The position numbers and the translations under genes were made by a program. A stretch of DNA of 64,000 bases from Lithodes maja (Eukaryota; Arthropoda; Malacostraca; Decapoda; Lithodidae), in NCBI GenBank assembly GCA_037953745.1, contig JBAKBP010003201.1:62001-126000 (forward strand). Reading direction: 5' to 3'. Positions 34,572 to 44,629 of the stretch are shown here, in pieces (within the stretch, counting starts at the first letter, position 1; the number at the start of each line of letters is the position of its first letter). The notes under the pieces were generated by a model. It made no database searches. It was not told where the DNA came from and saw only the letters and a program-made list of their open reading frames with translations.

Positions 34572-34747
34572 TGATTGGGATGTTAACGCTACTATTATGT
34601 ACTTAACTATTTGATTGGGAATTAACATTAATGCTACTATTATGTACTTAACTATTTGATTGGGAATTAACGTTAACGCTACTATTATGTACTTAACTAT
34701 TTGATTGGGAATTAATGTTAACGCTACTATTGTGTACTTAACTATTT
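34572..34747 (+). repeat. 45-bp tandem repeat in gypsy-1 LTR
   Basis: Four units of GATTGGGAATTAACGTTAAC followed by GCTACTATTATGTACTTAAC; the first is 41 bp. They lie about 150 bp downstream of the inferred start site, so they are transcribed. The right LTR has the same four units at 40501-40677. Confidence 0.9.
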
Positions 34748-35474
34748 TAGTTGACTGACTTGTGGACTAAAGCAACTCTTTAAGTAGTTGGGTTATGATG
34801 AAAGTAATACTATTGTTTTATATTAATACCTACGAGTTCGTTCATTTTCTTTTAATTAAGCTTACATTGCTTAACGGTGCTTAGTACGGTGATGCTATTG
34901 TCTCATATTAGTAATATCGCCTTAGACTAACATGGCTGTGTTAATATTACTTCTAGTGATTTCCTAAGCTGAAGACAATTCTTTTAGCTTCAAAATATTA
35001 TTTTTGCTTTTCATATTATTTGAGTGAGACCTGAATCGAATCTATGAAGCGATCCTGTAACTTAATTTACTCATAAATCAAACCTCAATGTTACGTGATT
35101 AAGAAATACATTTAATTAATTATTAAATATATATATCTAACTTTTTATGTGACTTTGATATTAATCCTGATGATAATAATAATATAATACTATTAACGTA
35201 AGACAAGAACCAAGAATAATTACATTAAATATAAATAAAAGGACATAATATTTAGAAAACTAGCTATTCATTTAAAAAAGGGTAAGAGACAGAAATATTC
35301 TTACCTCAATATTTATCTTTCAAGACTTTTTATAGAATTAATAGTCCTTCTTTAGATATAACTTATTCGGTTCATAACCATAGCCTACTAAGCTTCGGTT
35401 AAATAACAATTCTTTATAAATACTACATGACTTTAATTAGTTTCAGTATTTTTCATAATTACAGAGTATCAGTC

Positions 35475-35480
35475 AATAAA
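35475..35480 (+). terminator. gypsy-1 LTR poly(A) signal
   Basis: AATAAA inside CAGTCAATAAAGGATACC, about 1.05 kb downstream of the inferred start site and about 160 bp before the LTR end. The same signal lies at 41401-41406 in the right LTR. Confidence 0.6.
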
Positions 35481-35648
35481 GGATACCGAGTCCTAAGATC
35501 CAAAAGGAAACGAAGCAACAACAGGAAATAATTGTATTAGATTTTACTTTTGTTTTGCCTTCAGCTGACTGATACCTTAATATATATCTCTGTGCTATCT
35601 AGATTCATCAAGTTAACCACTTGAGGATCAAGATACGTAACAGAAGAG

Positions 35649-35668
35649 TGGCGACCTCGCCAGGATTC
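35649..35668 (+). promoter_or_regulatory. gypsy-1 primer-binding site
   Basis: TGGCGACCTCGCCAGGATTC lies six bases after the LTR end. TGGCGACC...CAGGA(T/C)TC is the pattern of tRNA-Arg primer sites in other gypsy elements; the identification is by resemblance only. Confidence 0.6.
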
Positions 35669-35729
35669 ATTTCATACAGTTTCACTTAGTTTCATTACCG
35701 TTTCACTACTTAAAAATCAAATATTAATC

Positions 35730-38700
35730 ATGCCTCATCTAATTAATGACGAAGATGCTCGAGTTTTCATAGAATCAGAACCCACAGCCCCTGATATTGA
35801 CTGTCTGTCAAAATCCGAACTGGAAGTGCTTGTCTCACATCTCCAATTAACTGTCTCAAACCTGTCCAAAGTAGAGGTGGCTCAGACCATAAAAACCCAC
35901 CTGTTCCCTGTAGAAGGCGGGGAGGGAGATGGAGCAGTTGGTGGGATCCCGAGTAATCCTAGCCAACTTGATGAACAATTGCCACCTGATTTGACCGGTG
36001 ATCAAGTACTGGAACTAGCCAGACTAAAAATAGAACTAGCCAGAATAAATACCGAAGAAGCCAGCATAAAAGCCAGACTAAATGCCGAACAAGCCAGAGC
36101 AAATGCCGAACAAGCCAGAGCAAATGCCGAACAAGCCAAAGCAAATATCGAAGAAGCCAGAATAAAGACCGAACATTATGAATATCAATATCGTACGGCT
36201 CAACTAAATGTCAATACAAATGCTCCCTTAATTGCTCCCCCTCTGGGATTGACTATGACTAGTGTCATTCCACCTTTCACTGAGGATAATGTGCAGGATT
36301 TATTTGTTTTGTTTGAGGAAGTTGCTGGAGGTATGAAGTGGACAAGAGATCAATGGCCTTTTATTTTACAAACCGTTTTGACAGGGCAGGCTCGAGCCAC
36401 GTATTTGTCAGAAGTAGCAGAAGTTAGGCAGGATTATGACAATCTCAAAGAAGCTATCCTAAAAACCTATCAATTGCAGCCTGAGGCTTACAGGCAATCT
36501 TTCCGTAAAAACCAGAAGAAAGTAGAAGAAACCCATAAGGTATTTGCCAGGACCATGACTAAAACTTTCAATCATTGGGTCAAGAGTAAGAAAGTCACAA
36601 GCTACAACGATCTGAAGGACTTGGTCCTGTTAGAAAATTTCCTATGGAAAATTGAATCTTCTGTATCCTATCATTTAAAGGGGAAAAAGGTAGATTGTCT
36701 TGCCGACGCCGCTGACATGGCTGACACATACGTGCTCAACAACAAATTTCGCGGTAAGAAGCCCTACGATAATTCTAGTTCTAATTTTAAGTATCCCAAT
36801 CACAAATCTGACAGACCCAGTCACAAGCCTATAACATCTTCCCCAGCTAGCCAAAATAGAATTGTTCCCCCAACTAAAAATGCGACTCAGGGCAATGGTA
36901 ACAGAGGTGGGCCCCAAAGTAATAGTAATGCTCAAAGAGGGAACGTTCCCGTATCCCCTAAAGTATGTACTTTTTGTGGCAAGAGAGGCCACCTAGCTTA
37001 TCAGTGCTGGGCCAAGGAGAGAACAGAGAGATCGGGGCAGACAGTTGCCGCCGTATCTCAAACTCCATATGTGCCTGTAATGCAGGACTCCCGACAGAAG
37101 GAGTACCTAGCACCAAAAGTTCCTTTAATACAGGACTCCCGACAGAAGGAGTACCTAACAGCTAACGTAAATCATCTAGACAGGGGTGTAGTAGCATACG
37201 TGGTGCAACCCACTAGGGTTAAGCCAATAATAATTTCACCATCAGTGCAGGACAGTTACCGTCCCTTTATTTCATTTGGCAACGTGAGATTAAATGGTTG
37301 TATGCATGAGGTAAAAATTCTGAGAGACACAGGTTCTACTAGCACCCTCATGGTGAACCCTTACACTGAGTGCCCACCTGGCGAACCAGTTGTAATGAGA
37401 GGTGCTGGAGGCCAATTTTATGCACACTTGGTAAAAGGCGAAATTGAATGTGAGTTACTACAGGGTGAGGCCACCATAGCTTTGTATAGGTCCCAAGATA
37501 TCCCTGTGCCTTGGGTAACACTCCTTTTGGGGAATGATGTAGCAGGTGAGAAGGTCCGACCAGACCCCATTTTGTCACTTTCCCCTGTTAACGAGCCACT
37601 AACCGGTGAGCTCGAAAAGGAGATGCCAACAGTTTTCCCTGTGTGTGCTGTCACACGTTCAATGTCTCAAGTAGCAGTTCCCTCAGACAGAAATGTACCG
37701 AATGTAAGAGTTGATGAAAGGGATGATGAGAGTGTGAATGACGCTCCAACTGTGCCTGATGATGTGACTGAGGTGGATTTATCTGACACCTTTATGGCTC
37801 ATCTAGACCCTAACGATGACCATGAAACCCCTCCAAATTGTCCTAGTGGCCTGGTAGAGCTACAGAGAGATGATAGTAAATGCAAGGAGTTAGCTGCCAG
37901 GTCCGTGAGTGAAGAGGAATGTGAGAAGGAGGGTGGTGAATGTTTCTACCTCAAAGGAGGAGTATTGTGGCGTAGATGGAGACAGCCACACAGACCAATC
38001 GATGACGGGGCTTGGGACGTCCATCAAGTAGTAGTCCCCAAACCTTGTCGTAGAGATATCTTGGAAATGGCACATTGTATACCATTGGCAGGACACCTAG
38101 GTGTGAGAAAAACTCTAGACAGAATCAGAGCCCACTTTTACTGGCCAGGAATGCGTGCAGATGTAGTGGAGTTTTGTAGAGTGTGTCACACTTGCCAGAT
38201 GACAGGAAAACCCAATCAGAAGGTGCCTGTACATCCTCTGGTGCCCTTGCCCGTTTTCGAGAATCCTTTTACTCGGGTGGTAGTGGACATTGTAGGCCCA
38301 TTGCCTAAGACTTCCCAAGGTAACATTTATTTATTAACTATCATGGACATGGCAACTCGCTACCCAGAGGCTATACCCCTAAGGACTACCTCTGCTCCAA
38401 CTGTCATCAAGGAACTGCTCAAAAACTTCACCAGAATGGGTTTCCCCCATGAGGTGCAAAGTGATCAAGGAACTAATTTTACCTCTAACATTTTTCAGCA
38501 GTCCCTGAAGGAGTTGGGTATCGATCATGTTAAGTCTAGCACCTACCACCCAGAGAGTCAAGGGGTTCTCGAACGATATCATCAGACATTAAAGGGAATG
38601 TTACGTAAGTATTGTACAGAGACCGGAGTTGAGTGGGATAAGGAGGTACCTTTTCTTTTATTTGCTACTCGTGAGGTTCCAACTGAATCCCTGGGTTTTT

Positions 38701-39698
38701 CCCCTAATGAGCTAGTTTTCGGTCACCAGGTAAGAGGTCCTTTGCAACTATTGCAAGATAGCCTAGTTGGCCAGGAGGGGAACCAAAACCTACTCAAGTA
38801 TGTTTCAGATTTCAAAACCCGGCTGAAATCCTCATGTGAGTTTGCCGCTCAAAACTTGACAGTGGCTAAAAGCTCCATGAAGAACTGGTATGACAAAAAA
38901 GCCCGTGAGAGGGAGTTTCAGCCCGGTGATGAGGTTTTGGTCCTGCTCCCCCTTTTTGGCCAACCTTTATCTGACAAGTTCAGGGGCCCATATAAGATCA
39001 TTCAGAGGGTGAGCATTACCGATTATCTAGTGACTACCCCAGACAGGAGAAAGCCCACGCAAGTATTCCATATAAATATGTTGAAACCCTACCATAGGTC
39101 CCCTGATTCCTCTCTTCCAGATTCTCCCACTGTGGCAGTGAATGTCAGGACCTGTGGACAGCCTGGTGTGGACGAAGTCTTCAGTTCTCTTACTGACCCG
39201 CAACAGACTGTTCCAGAGCCTGAAAGTATCCATGCAGACTTTGACTTGTCATGTAGCCTATCCAACTTAAAGTATAATTCAGTAGCTTGGGGGGAATTAC
39301 CATCTAAACTATGTCATCTTCCCTCTGATCAAGCGAACCAACTAATCTCTGTTTTATCTCAGTCTCCCAGTGTGTTCCGTGATACTCCAGGGCTCACTTC
39401 TTTGGCTTTGCACGACATCGACGTAGGGGATGCAACTCCCATTAAACTATCCCCCTACCGTGTCTCACCACAACGCAGGAGTATACTGCAGGTCGAGCTT
39501 GACTTCATGTTATCAAACGAGATGATCACAAGGGCCTTAAGCCAGTGGAGTAGTCTGGTCATACTTGTGCCAAAGCCAGACGGGAGCCATAGGTTATGTA
39601 TGGACTATAGGCAAGTTAATGCTGTCACAAAGAACGATACCTACCCACTGCCACGGATCAAAGATTGCATTTACCAGGTTGGCCTCATACAGCAGTAA
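35730..39698 (+). CDS. gypsy-1 gag-protease-integrase-RT polyprotein (integrase before RT)
   Basis: One open frame of 1322 residues, the longest in the window. A coiled coil with ANAEQAR repeats spans about 93-150, the capsid-like region about 180-330, and a CCHC zinc knuckle starts at C413 (CTFCGKRGHLAYQC). A duplicated QDSRQKEYL segment lies near 452-480. The protease active site is DTGS at 533-536. A gypsy-type integrase follows: H782, H789, C819, C822, then D853, D912 and E948 with exact D-35-E spacing, then GPYKIIQ near 1085. Only after it come the RT N-terminal region (about 1210-1322) with SQWSSLVILVPKPDG and MDYRQVN. The frame stops before RT motif A. Canonical Ty3/gypsy order is protease-RT-RNase H-integrase; the order here is that of copia and of the Gmr1 clade. 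Start chosen as the first ATG after the primer site. Confidence 0.9.
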   Translation: MPHLINDEDARVFIESEPTAPDIDCLSKSELEVLVSHLQLTVSNLSKVEVAQTIKTHLFPVEGGEGDGAVGGIPSNPSQLDEQLPPDLTGDQVLELARLKIELARINTEEASIKARLNAEQARANAEQARANAEQAKANIEEARIKTEHYEYQYRTAQLNVNTNAPLIAPPLGLTMTSVIPPFTEDNVQDLFVLFEEVAGGMKWTRDQWPFILQTVLTGQARATYLSEVAEVRQDYDNLKEAILKTYQLQPEAYRQSFRKNQKKVEETHKVFARTMTKTFNHWVKSKKVTSYNDLKDLVLLENFLWKIESSVSYHLKGKKVDCLADAADMADTYVLNNKFRGKKPYDNSSSNFKYPNHKSDRPSHKPITSSPASQNRIVPPTKNATQGNGNRGGPQSNSNAQRGNVPVSPKVCTFCGKRGHLAYQCWAKERTERSGQTVAAVSQTPYVPVMQDSRQKEYLAPKVPLIQDSRQKEYLTANVNHLDRGVVAYVVQPTRVKPIIISPSVQDSYRPFISFGNVRLNGCMHEVKILRDTGSTSTLMVNPYTECPPGEPVVMRGAGGQFYAHLVKGEIECELLQGEATIALYRSQDIPVPWVTLLLGNDVAGEKVRPDPILSLSPVNEPLTGELEKEMPTVFPVCAVTRSMSQVAVPSDRNVPNVRVDERDDESVNDAPTVPDDVTEVDLSDTFMAHLDPNDDHETPPNCPSGLVELQRDDSKCKELAARSVSEEECEKEGGECFYLKGGVLWRRWRQPHRPIDDGAWDVHQVVVPKPCRRDILEMAHCIPLAGHLGVRKTLDRIRAHFYWPGMRADVVEFCRVCHTCQMTGKPNQKVPVHPLVPLPVFENPFTRVVVDIVGPLPKTSQGNIYLLTIMDMATRYPEAIPLRTTSAPTVIKELLKNFTRMGFPHEVQSDQGTNFTSNIFQQSLKELGIDHVKSSTYHPESQGVLERYHQTLKGMLRKYCTETGVEWDKEVPFLLFATREVPTESLGFSPNELVFGHQVRGPLQLLQDSLVGQEGNQNLLKYVSDFKTRLKSSCEFAAQNLTVAKSSMKNWYDKKAREREFQPGDEVLVLLPLFGQPLSDKFRGPYKIIQRVSITDYLVTTPDRRKPTQVFHINMLKPYHRSPDSSLPDSPTVAVNVRTCGQPGVDEVFSSLTDPQQTVPEPESIHADFDLSCSLSNLKYNSVAWGELPSKLCHLPSDQANQLISVLSQSPSVFRDTPGLTSLALHDIDVGDATPIKLSPYRVSPQRRSILQVELDFMLSNEMITRALSQWSSLVILVPKPDGSHRLCMDYRQVNAVTKNDTYPLPRIKDCIYQVGLIQQ

Positions 39699-39996
39699 GT
39701 TTAACTTAATGAGAGGATTTTGGCAATTAGCTCTCCCTTGTAGGGAGGTAAATATCATGCTTTAGTAGTGCGCTGTCAAGCCTTCAGCTGTGAGATGCCT
39801 TGCAGTTCGAATAGCGCTCCAGCTACGTTCCGGCTATGTTCTGATGTGGTACCTGGAGACGTTGCCTACTTTGGGTGATATCCTTATTATATCTTCATTA
39901 TAATCTTGCTGTTGCCAATCTGGTGGTGAATCTATTTATGTATTATGTTTAATATTATGTACTATACTCCTTAAACTCTTTTCTAGGGGGGAGGTC
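39699..39996 (+). pseudogene. gypsy-1 degraded RT remnant and purine tract
   Basis: In another frame the RT alignment continues for a few dozen residues: SSKFNLMRGFWQL matches motif A, but the catalytic Asp reads Asn. NSAPATF follows, then a GDILIIS segment where YxDDILI is expected. After that nothing RT-like or RNase H-like remains; about 60 bp later a purine tract AGGGGGGAGG (39986-39995) abuts the LTR. The same remnant ends copy a at 27039-27306. The family member therefore lacks the rest of RT and all of RNase H. Confidence 0.75.
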
Positions 39997-41568
39997 TGAC
40001 ATACGGAGCCCTGTATGTTAATTTAAGAGTTAGAATTAGAGTTGAAGGAGTGCCAAACTACCCAGGCGGCGAAGCAGACTAGCGAGCGAACCAGCGAGTG
40101 GGAAACCAGCTCGTCTGCATACCAGCAAACAAGCCTTCACACCTGCGTGCGTCATAGGGGACCCTGCAAACTACTTCGATGACCCGACGCTATGACGTAT
40201 GATCGACGCCAGGAGACCCCATTGGACCACGCACCTGCTACGCAACTCGAGGAGCTGTGATAGGGGCGCGCACCATCACTCGCCTCCTGATTCGTTCCTA
40301 CACCATCATTGTTTAGTATATAAGACCCGAGTAGTGGGCATTCAAATCAGTCTCATTTGGAGTTGGGGAAGGTGAACTTGCAGCTGGAGGAAGACGGGGT
40401 GAAGTATTATAATGGGATTGTGACTGTCAGTCAGATTATATAAGTGTGTGTTAAGTGTGTTCGGTGTAAACACTTACGTTATGTTGGTTAGTGAGATATG
40501 TGATTGGGACGTTAACGCTACTATTATGTACTTAACTATTTGATTGGGAATTAACGTTAACGCTACTATTATGTACTTAACTATTTGACTGGGAATTAAC
40601 GTTAACGCTACTATTATGTACTTAACTATTTGGTTGGGAATTAACGTTAACGCTACTATTATGTACTTAACTATTTTAGTTGACTGACTTGTGGACTAAA
40701 GCAACTCTTTAAGTAGTTGGGTTATGATGAAAGTAATACTATTGTTTTATATTAATACTTACGAGTTCTTTCATTTTCTTTTAATTAAGCTTACATGGCT
40801 TAACGGTGCTTAGTACGGTGATGCTATTGTCTCATATTAGTAATATCGCCTTAGACTAACATGGCTGTGTTAATATTACTTCTAGTGATTTCCTAAGCTG
40901 AAGACAATTCTTTTAGCTTCAAAATATTATTTTTGCTTTTCATATTATTTGAGTGAGACCTGAATCGAATCTATGAAGCGATCCTGTAACTTAATTTACT
41001 CATAAATCAAACCTCAATGTTACGTGGTTAAGAAATACATTTAACTAATTATTAAATATATATATCTAACTTTTAATGTGACTTTGATATTAATCCTGAT
41101 GATAATAATAATATAATACTATTAACGTAAGACAAGAACCAAGAATAATTACATTACATATAAATAAAAAGGACATATAAGAAAACTAGCTATTCATTTC
41201 AAAAAGGGTAAGAGACAGAAATATTCTTACCTCAATATTTATCTTTCAAGACTTTTTATAGAATTAATAGTCCTTCTTTAGATATAACTTATTCGGTTCA
41301 TAACCATAGCCTACTAAGCTTCGGTTAAATAATAATTCTTTATAAATACTACATGACTTTAATTAGTTTCAGTATTTTTCATAATTACAGAGTATCAGTC
41401 AATAAAGGATACCAAGTCCTAAGATCCAAAAGGAAACGAAGCAACAACAGGAAATAATTTTATTAGATTTTACTTTTGTTTTGCCTTCAGCTGACTGATA
41501 CCTTAATATATACCTCTGTGCTATCTAGATTCATCAAGTTAACCACTTGAGGATCAAGATACGTAACA
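39997..41568 (+). repeat. gypsy-1 right LTR
   Basis: 1572 bp, nearly identical to 34068-35642, with TATATAAG at 40317-40324, TCAGTC at 40347-40352 and AATAAA at 41401-41406. It ends ATACGTAACA at 41568, directly against gypsy-2 LTR sequence. A target duplication cannot be checked because the far left end of the tandem is lost at 24340. Confidence 0.93.
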
Positions 41569-43555
41569 ACTCCTATCCAGCCTACCTTTCCCCAGTAGGA
41601 AGGAACACCATTAGAACTTTACTAACCCTTTGCATGCCATCTATTCCCTCACAACCCATTCACAACCCTGTACCAAATGATCGTCAGTGCGAGGCTAGCC
41701 GCCTCGCCAGTGACTAACCTCTATTGCCATACTTCCAGATAAATGTGGCAGAGTTAGCAACCCAGTCTCCACCACATCCAACAAACCATGCAATTAACAA
41801 CCCAACCGATTAAACCAGCTAGTCAAGGCACCTTCGGTTTTGGTATTACGAACACTCACATCTGTCTCATAAACAGAGGGTTATTACAAACACTTGTGAT
41901 ATGGCAAGCCCCTAGCCACAGCCGCCGGACGACCATCACAGAGAGAGGGCGCGCACCTACCCCCTTTTTACCCACCCGAGGAGGGAGACCCCTACCCCTG
42001 CGGAGGTATACCTGACCCCTGTTTTGACTTCCGGGTCATTGCCAGGTAGCACAGGAATTCTTCCTATCAATGAACTAACCATGCATGACTAACACCTTTA
42101 CTAAACTCTATTAACCCACAATAACCCATTAACCTTTCTTGCATACTCTGATAACCAAATTAGCACCTCAGCTATACCATAGAACGAAGACTGAACAATC
42201 TAAGAGAGACGCTCCTATCACAGCTGTCCCAGTCCTCCTCGCAAAGTAGATCCAGTCTCTCTCCCCTAAATACTTCCAGTATAGCCAAAATAGTACCTCT
42301 TACTAAGGCTCAGTTATATCACATTATGAAGGCTCCATATAGCCATGTGCCACAACAGTAATCACCACCTTACCTAGTTCCCGTATCCATTGAGAGCTTA
42401 AATAAATCCATAAGAACTCGAGATCCCTATGGCCTACAGGGTCCAAAACCGAGCCTATAAACCAAGCTCCAGCCCCCAGTAAAATCAGTTGAAAGATAGA
42501 CACCAACCAGTGGCTGGCCCCCTTAAGTTGACCTCTAGCTCTGCCCTTGTGTTGTTCCTGAGAATTGAGTTCCAGAGCCGGCAGACTCCGTGGCAGATTG
42601 AGATAGAAGCATCTGTCCACGTACAAGAAATCTATGTGCACCTTATAACCTTCACAAACCAGTGGGTATATAAGCGTGTAGCCAGCAACGATCGCCAAGA
42701 GATCCGTCTTGAGAACTTCCTACATATGGACCCCCTGGACGGCCGCGGAACCAGTCGTTAGCCCCCAACATCACGGACGCAAGATAACCAGGACCAGACC
42801 AATCAAATACTACCCAAGATTCATTCTATCAGTACTACAGTGTTACAGTACTATTTAAAGACTCACTTATTCATATTTGTACGAAGTGGCTATATCTTTG
42901 CCCCAGTATAATTCATATATAACCATTCCATTAGGAAGTGCTAAGCGTATCAGTGTTTATTAATTAACAGGCGATATTAACTCTCGTAATTTCCCATATA
43001 TCTAGATATTATTACATAGAAGTAAAACCCTAGTGATATCTAATGTTCGCCCACTGATTTGCGTTCTACGTGTTTCTGCTATAAGAATATAAAACTTAGA
43101 TCAGTACCCCCTGAGGTTACTAGAATTTCCGTGCTCTAAAATATGTGTGTCTAATCTAGTCTGTGAACTACTACTTGTGCACCAGAGCTACCAGTAATCA
43201 ATCTAAATAGTGAAATTGAATCTATAAGTAACATTGAGGGTCTCCAGTATAAACTTGCGAACAAAGCCAGTGATCAGAAGATTAATACCAGAACGTTGGA
43301 AGTGGGAGACTAGGCTCCATCCAGATCCACTTAATGCTAGTTGTTCAATTCTATCATTTGTCTTGTACGAGTGTTCATACCTTCTTATGTTTCCTATTAA
43401 CCATCATCAATAAACGTGATCGTGTGTCTTGTTACCGTGTGTTTAACTTGTGTTCTCTATTCCTCTTACCTTGTTTTGTGCATGCAGCCTTATATACCCA
43501 GTCAGTTAGAACTCACATTACCCAAGTTAATCCTGTAGAAAAACAGGGCATAACA
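41569..43555 (+). repeat. gypsy-2 5' LTR, 5'-truncated
   Basis: Matches 17140-19131 and the corresponding part of 52283-56923. It ends GGGCATAACA at 43555. About 1.3 kb of its 5' part is missing where the gypsy-1 LTR abuts. Conserved ORF-like stretches (42324-42698 minus, 42489-42761 plus) recur in all three LTR copies but have no recognisable domain and overlap each other on opposite strands. Confidence 0.88.
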
Positions 43556-43556
43556 T

Positions 43557-43571
43557 TGGCGGCAGCGGTGG
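43557..43571 (+). promoter_or_regulatory. gypsy-2 primer-binding site
   Basis: TGGCGGCAGCGGTGG starts one base after the LTR end. It is close to the complement of the 3' end of an arthropod-type tRNA-Leu (one mismatch against the sequence I recall), so tRNA-Leu is the likely primer; this should be tested by alignment. Confidence 0.55.
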
Positions 43572-43636
43572 TTCTTGATTTGGATAAAAGGTTGCATTAC
43601 ATTGCAAGTTTGGAACAGCCAGAACACGATAACATC

Positions 43637-44398
43637 ATGGCGCACCGTTCTCACATCCCCATCCCACATTATGATGGGGAAACTTACGAGATCGAAACGT
43701 TCATGGACATAGTGAAACCCGTACTTGACCTAGTTTATACCACGGACGCAGAAAAGATAGCCGTGACATTAACGCACCTGGGAAAAGCCGTTTCCCTGGT
43801 TGCCTACCAAGTGCACCCTGCTCTCACATGGGACGAATTTCACCCGATAGTGATAGAAGCCATTAAGCCTTCGTTGGGCGTTTTCGTGGCCCACACCCGT
43901 ATCCAAGACACTAAATTCGAAGGCGATCTAGATGCCACAGTGAATAAGATCACCCAACATATAAAAGTGTCTTTCCCCACATTGACCAGAATCCAGCAAG
44001 AGCAGCAGATTCTGGTCAACCTTGTATCAATATTGCCCTCACCAGTAAAAGATAATTTCCGTGTGCACGATTTCGTCGGATATCAAAAAGATCTCATCAC
44101 GATCCGACGTATTTTGGCCGTGCGCACAGAAGCACCCACCCAAATCGCTGTAATAAAGAGGTTTCCCACGTACCCGCAGCACCTCGACCACCAAAACTCC
44201 AAGGCCCAAACCTTCAACTCCAAGAGTGCCTACCCATCCTCATCCTTCCACAACAGACCGACCTACCCTTCCGGCAAGCCCCAACCCAGTAGGCCCCGGT
44301 TCCAACCTACCCAGCCACGCAGAATCTTCAACCGGAACAAAACCTACAACACCTACCAAAGTAAAAAACCCTACATTAGTAATTATCAACCCCTATGA
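43637..44398 (+). CDS. gypsy-2 gag
   Basis: From the ATG in ATCATGGCGCACCG, 66 bp after the primer site, open for 253 residues; the same frame is open upstream into the LTR without another gag-like ATG. The N-terminal two thirds are a helical capsid-like region (ETFMDIVKPVLDLVYTTDAE, then QQILVNLVSILPSPVKDNF). The C-terminus is basic and rich in Pro/Asn/Tyr. No CCHC zinc knuckle is visible, so RNA binding probably rests on the basic tail. The frame stops at 44396-44398 while a second frame is open across the stop. Confidence 0.75.
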   Translation: MAHRSHIPIPHYDGETYEIETFMDIVKPVLDLVYTTDAEKIAVTLTHLGKAVSLVAYQVHPALTWDEFHPIVIEAIKPSLGVFVAHTRIQDTKFEGDLDATVNKITQHIKVSFPTLTRIQQEQQILVNLVSILPSPVKDNFRVHDFVGYQKDLITIRRILAVRTEAPTQIAVIKRFPTYPQHLDHQNSKAQTFNSKSAYPSSSFHNRPTYPSGKPQPSRPRFQPTQPRRIFNRNKTYNTYQSKKPYISNYQPL

Positions 44399-44629
44399 TT
44401 TCCCTGCCTGTAGTGCTCAGTGTGCCCTCCATCAAATTCGTGACTCTGCCAAACCTCGCCCCTTTACTCCTCGCATTTCTGTAAATGAAGAGGAGTTGGG
44501 ACAAGAGGAAGAAATGGAGGAAATGCACACCGGAGAAATAGCCCCTATCATGACCTCAGACGATACCGAGGAAACCCTGGAGGAGGTAGATACCGATTCC
44601 CAGGATTTTTAAAGTACCCCCCGCCCACG
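44399..44629 (+). other. gypsy-2 gag-pol spacer, acidic frame
   Basis: The frame that starts at 44226 stays open to 44612 and carries an acidic Glu/Asp-rich segment (ISVNEEELGQEEEMEEMHTG). It may be the native continuation of gag after a one-base frame change near 44340-44395, either an indel or a frameshift site. The protease frame (44630) is again that of gag. Confidence 0.45.

Larger units (their letters stand above)
34068..35642 (+). repeat. gypsy-1 middle LTR
   Basis: 1575 bp, TG...CA. It contains a TATA box and an initiator at 34388-34423, four 41-45-bp tandem units at 34572-34747, and AATAAA at 35475-35480. The segment upstream of the TATA box has several TGACG/CGTCA half-sites (for example ATGACGTATGATCGAC near 34264). 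Confidence 0.93.
34068..41568 (+). mobile_element. gypsy-1 copy b, complete unit with two LTRs
   Basis: Two LTRs (34068-35642 and 39997-41568, TGACATACGG start and ATACGTAACA end) flank a 4.35-kb interior with a primer-binding site, a single gag-protease-integrase-RT ORF and a purine tract. The left LTR is preceded by the 3' end of another gypsy-1 interior (34033-34067), so copies a and b form a tandem that shares this LTR, a typical product of LTR-LTR unequal exchange. The right LTR abuts the truncated gypsy-2 LTR at 41569. Confidence 0.93.

Noticed and set aside
42324..42761. Overlapping ORFs conserved in all three gypsy-2 LTR copies
   Set aside because: They overlap on opposite strands and are conserved only because the LTRs are copies; there is no codon-level evidence.
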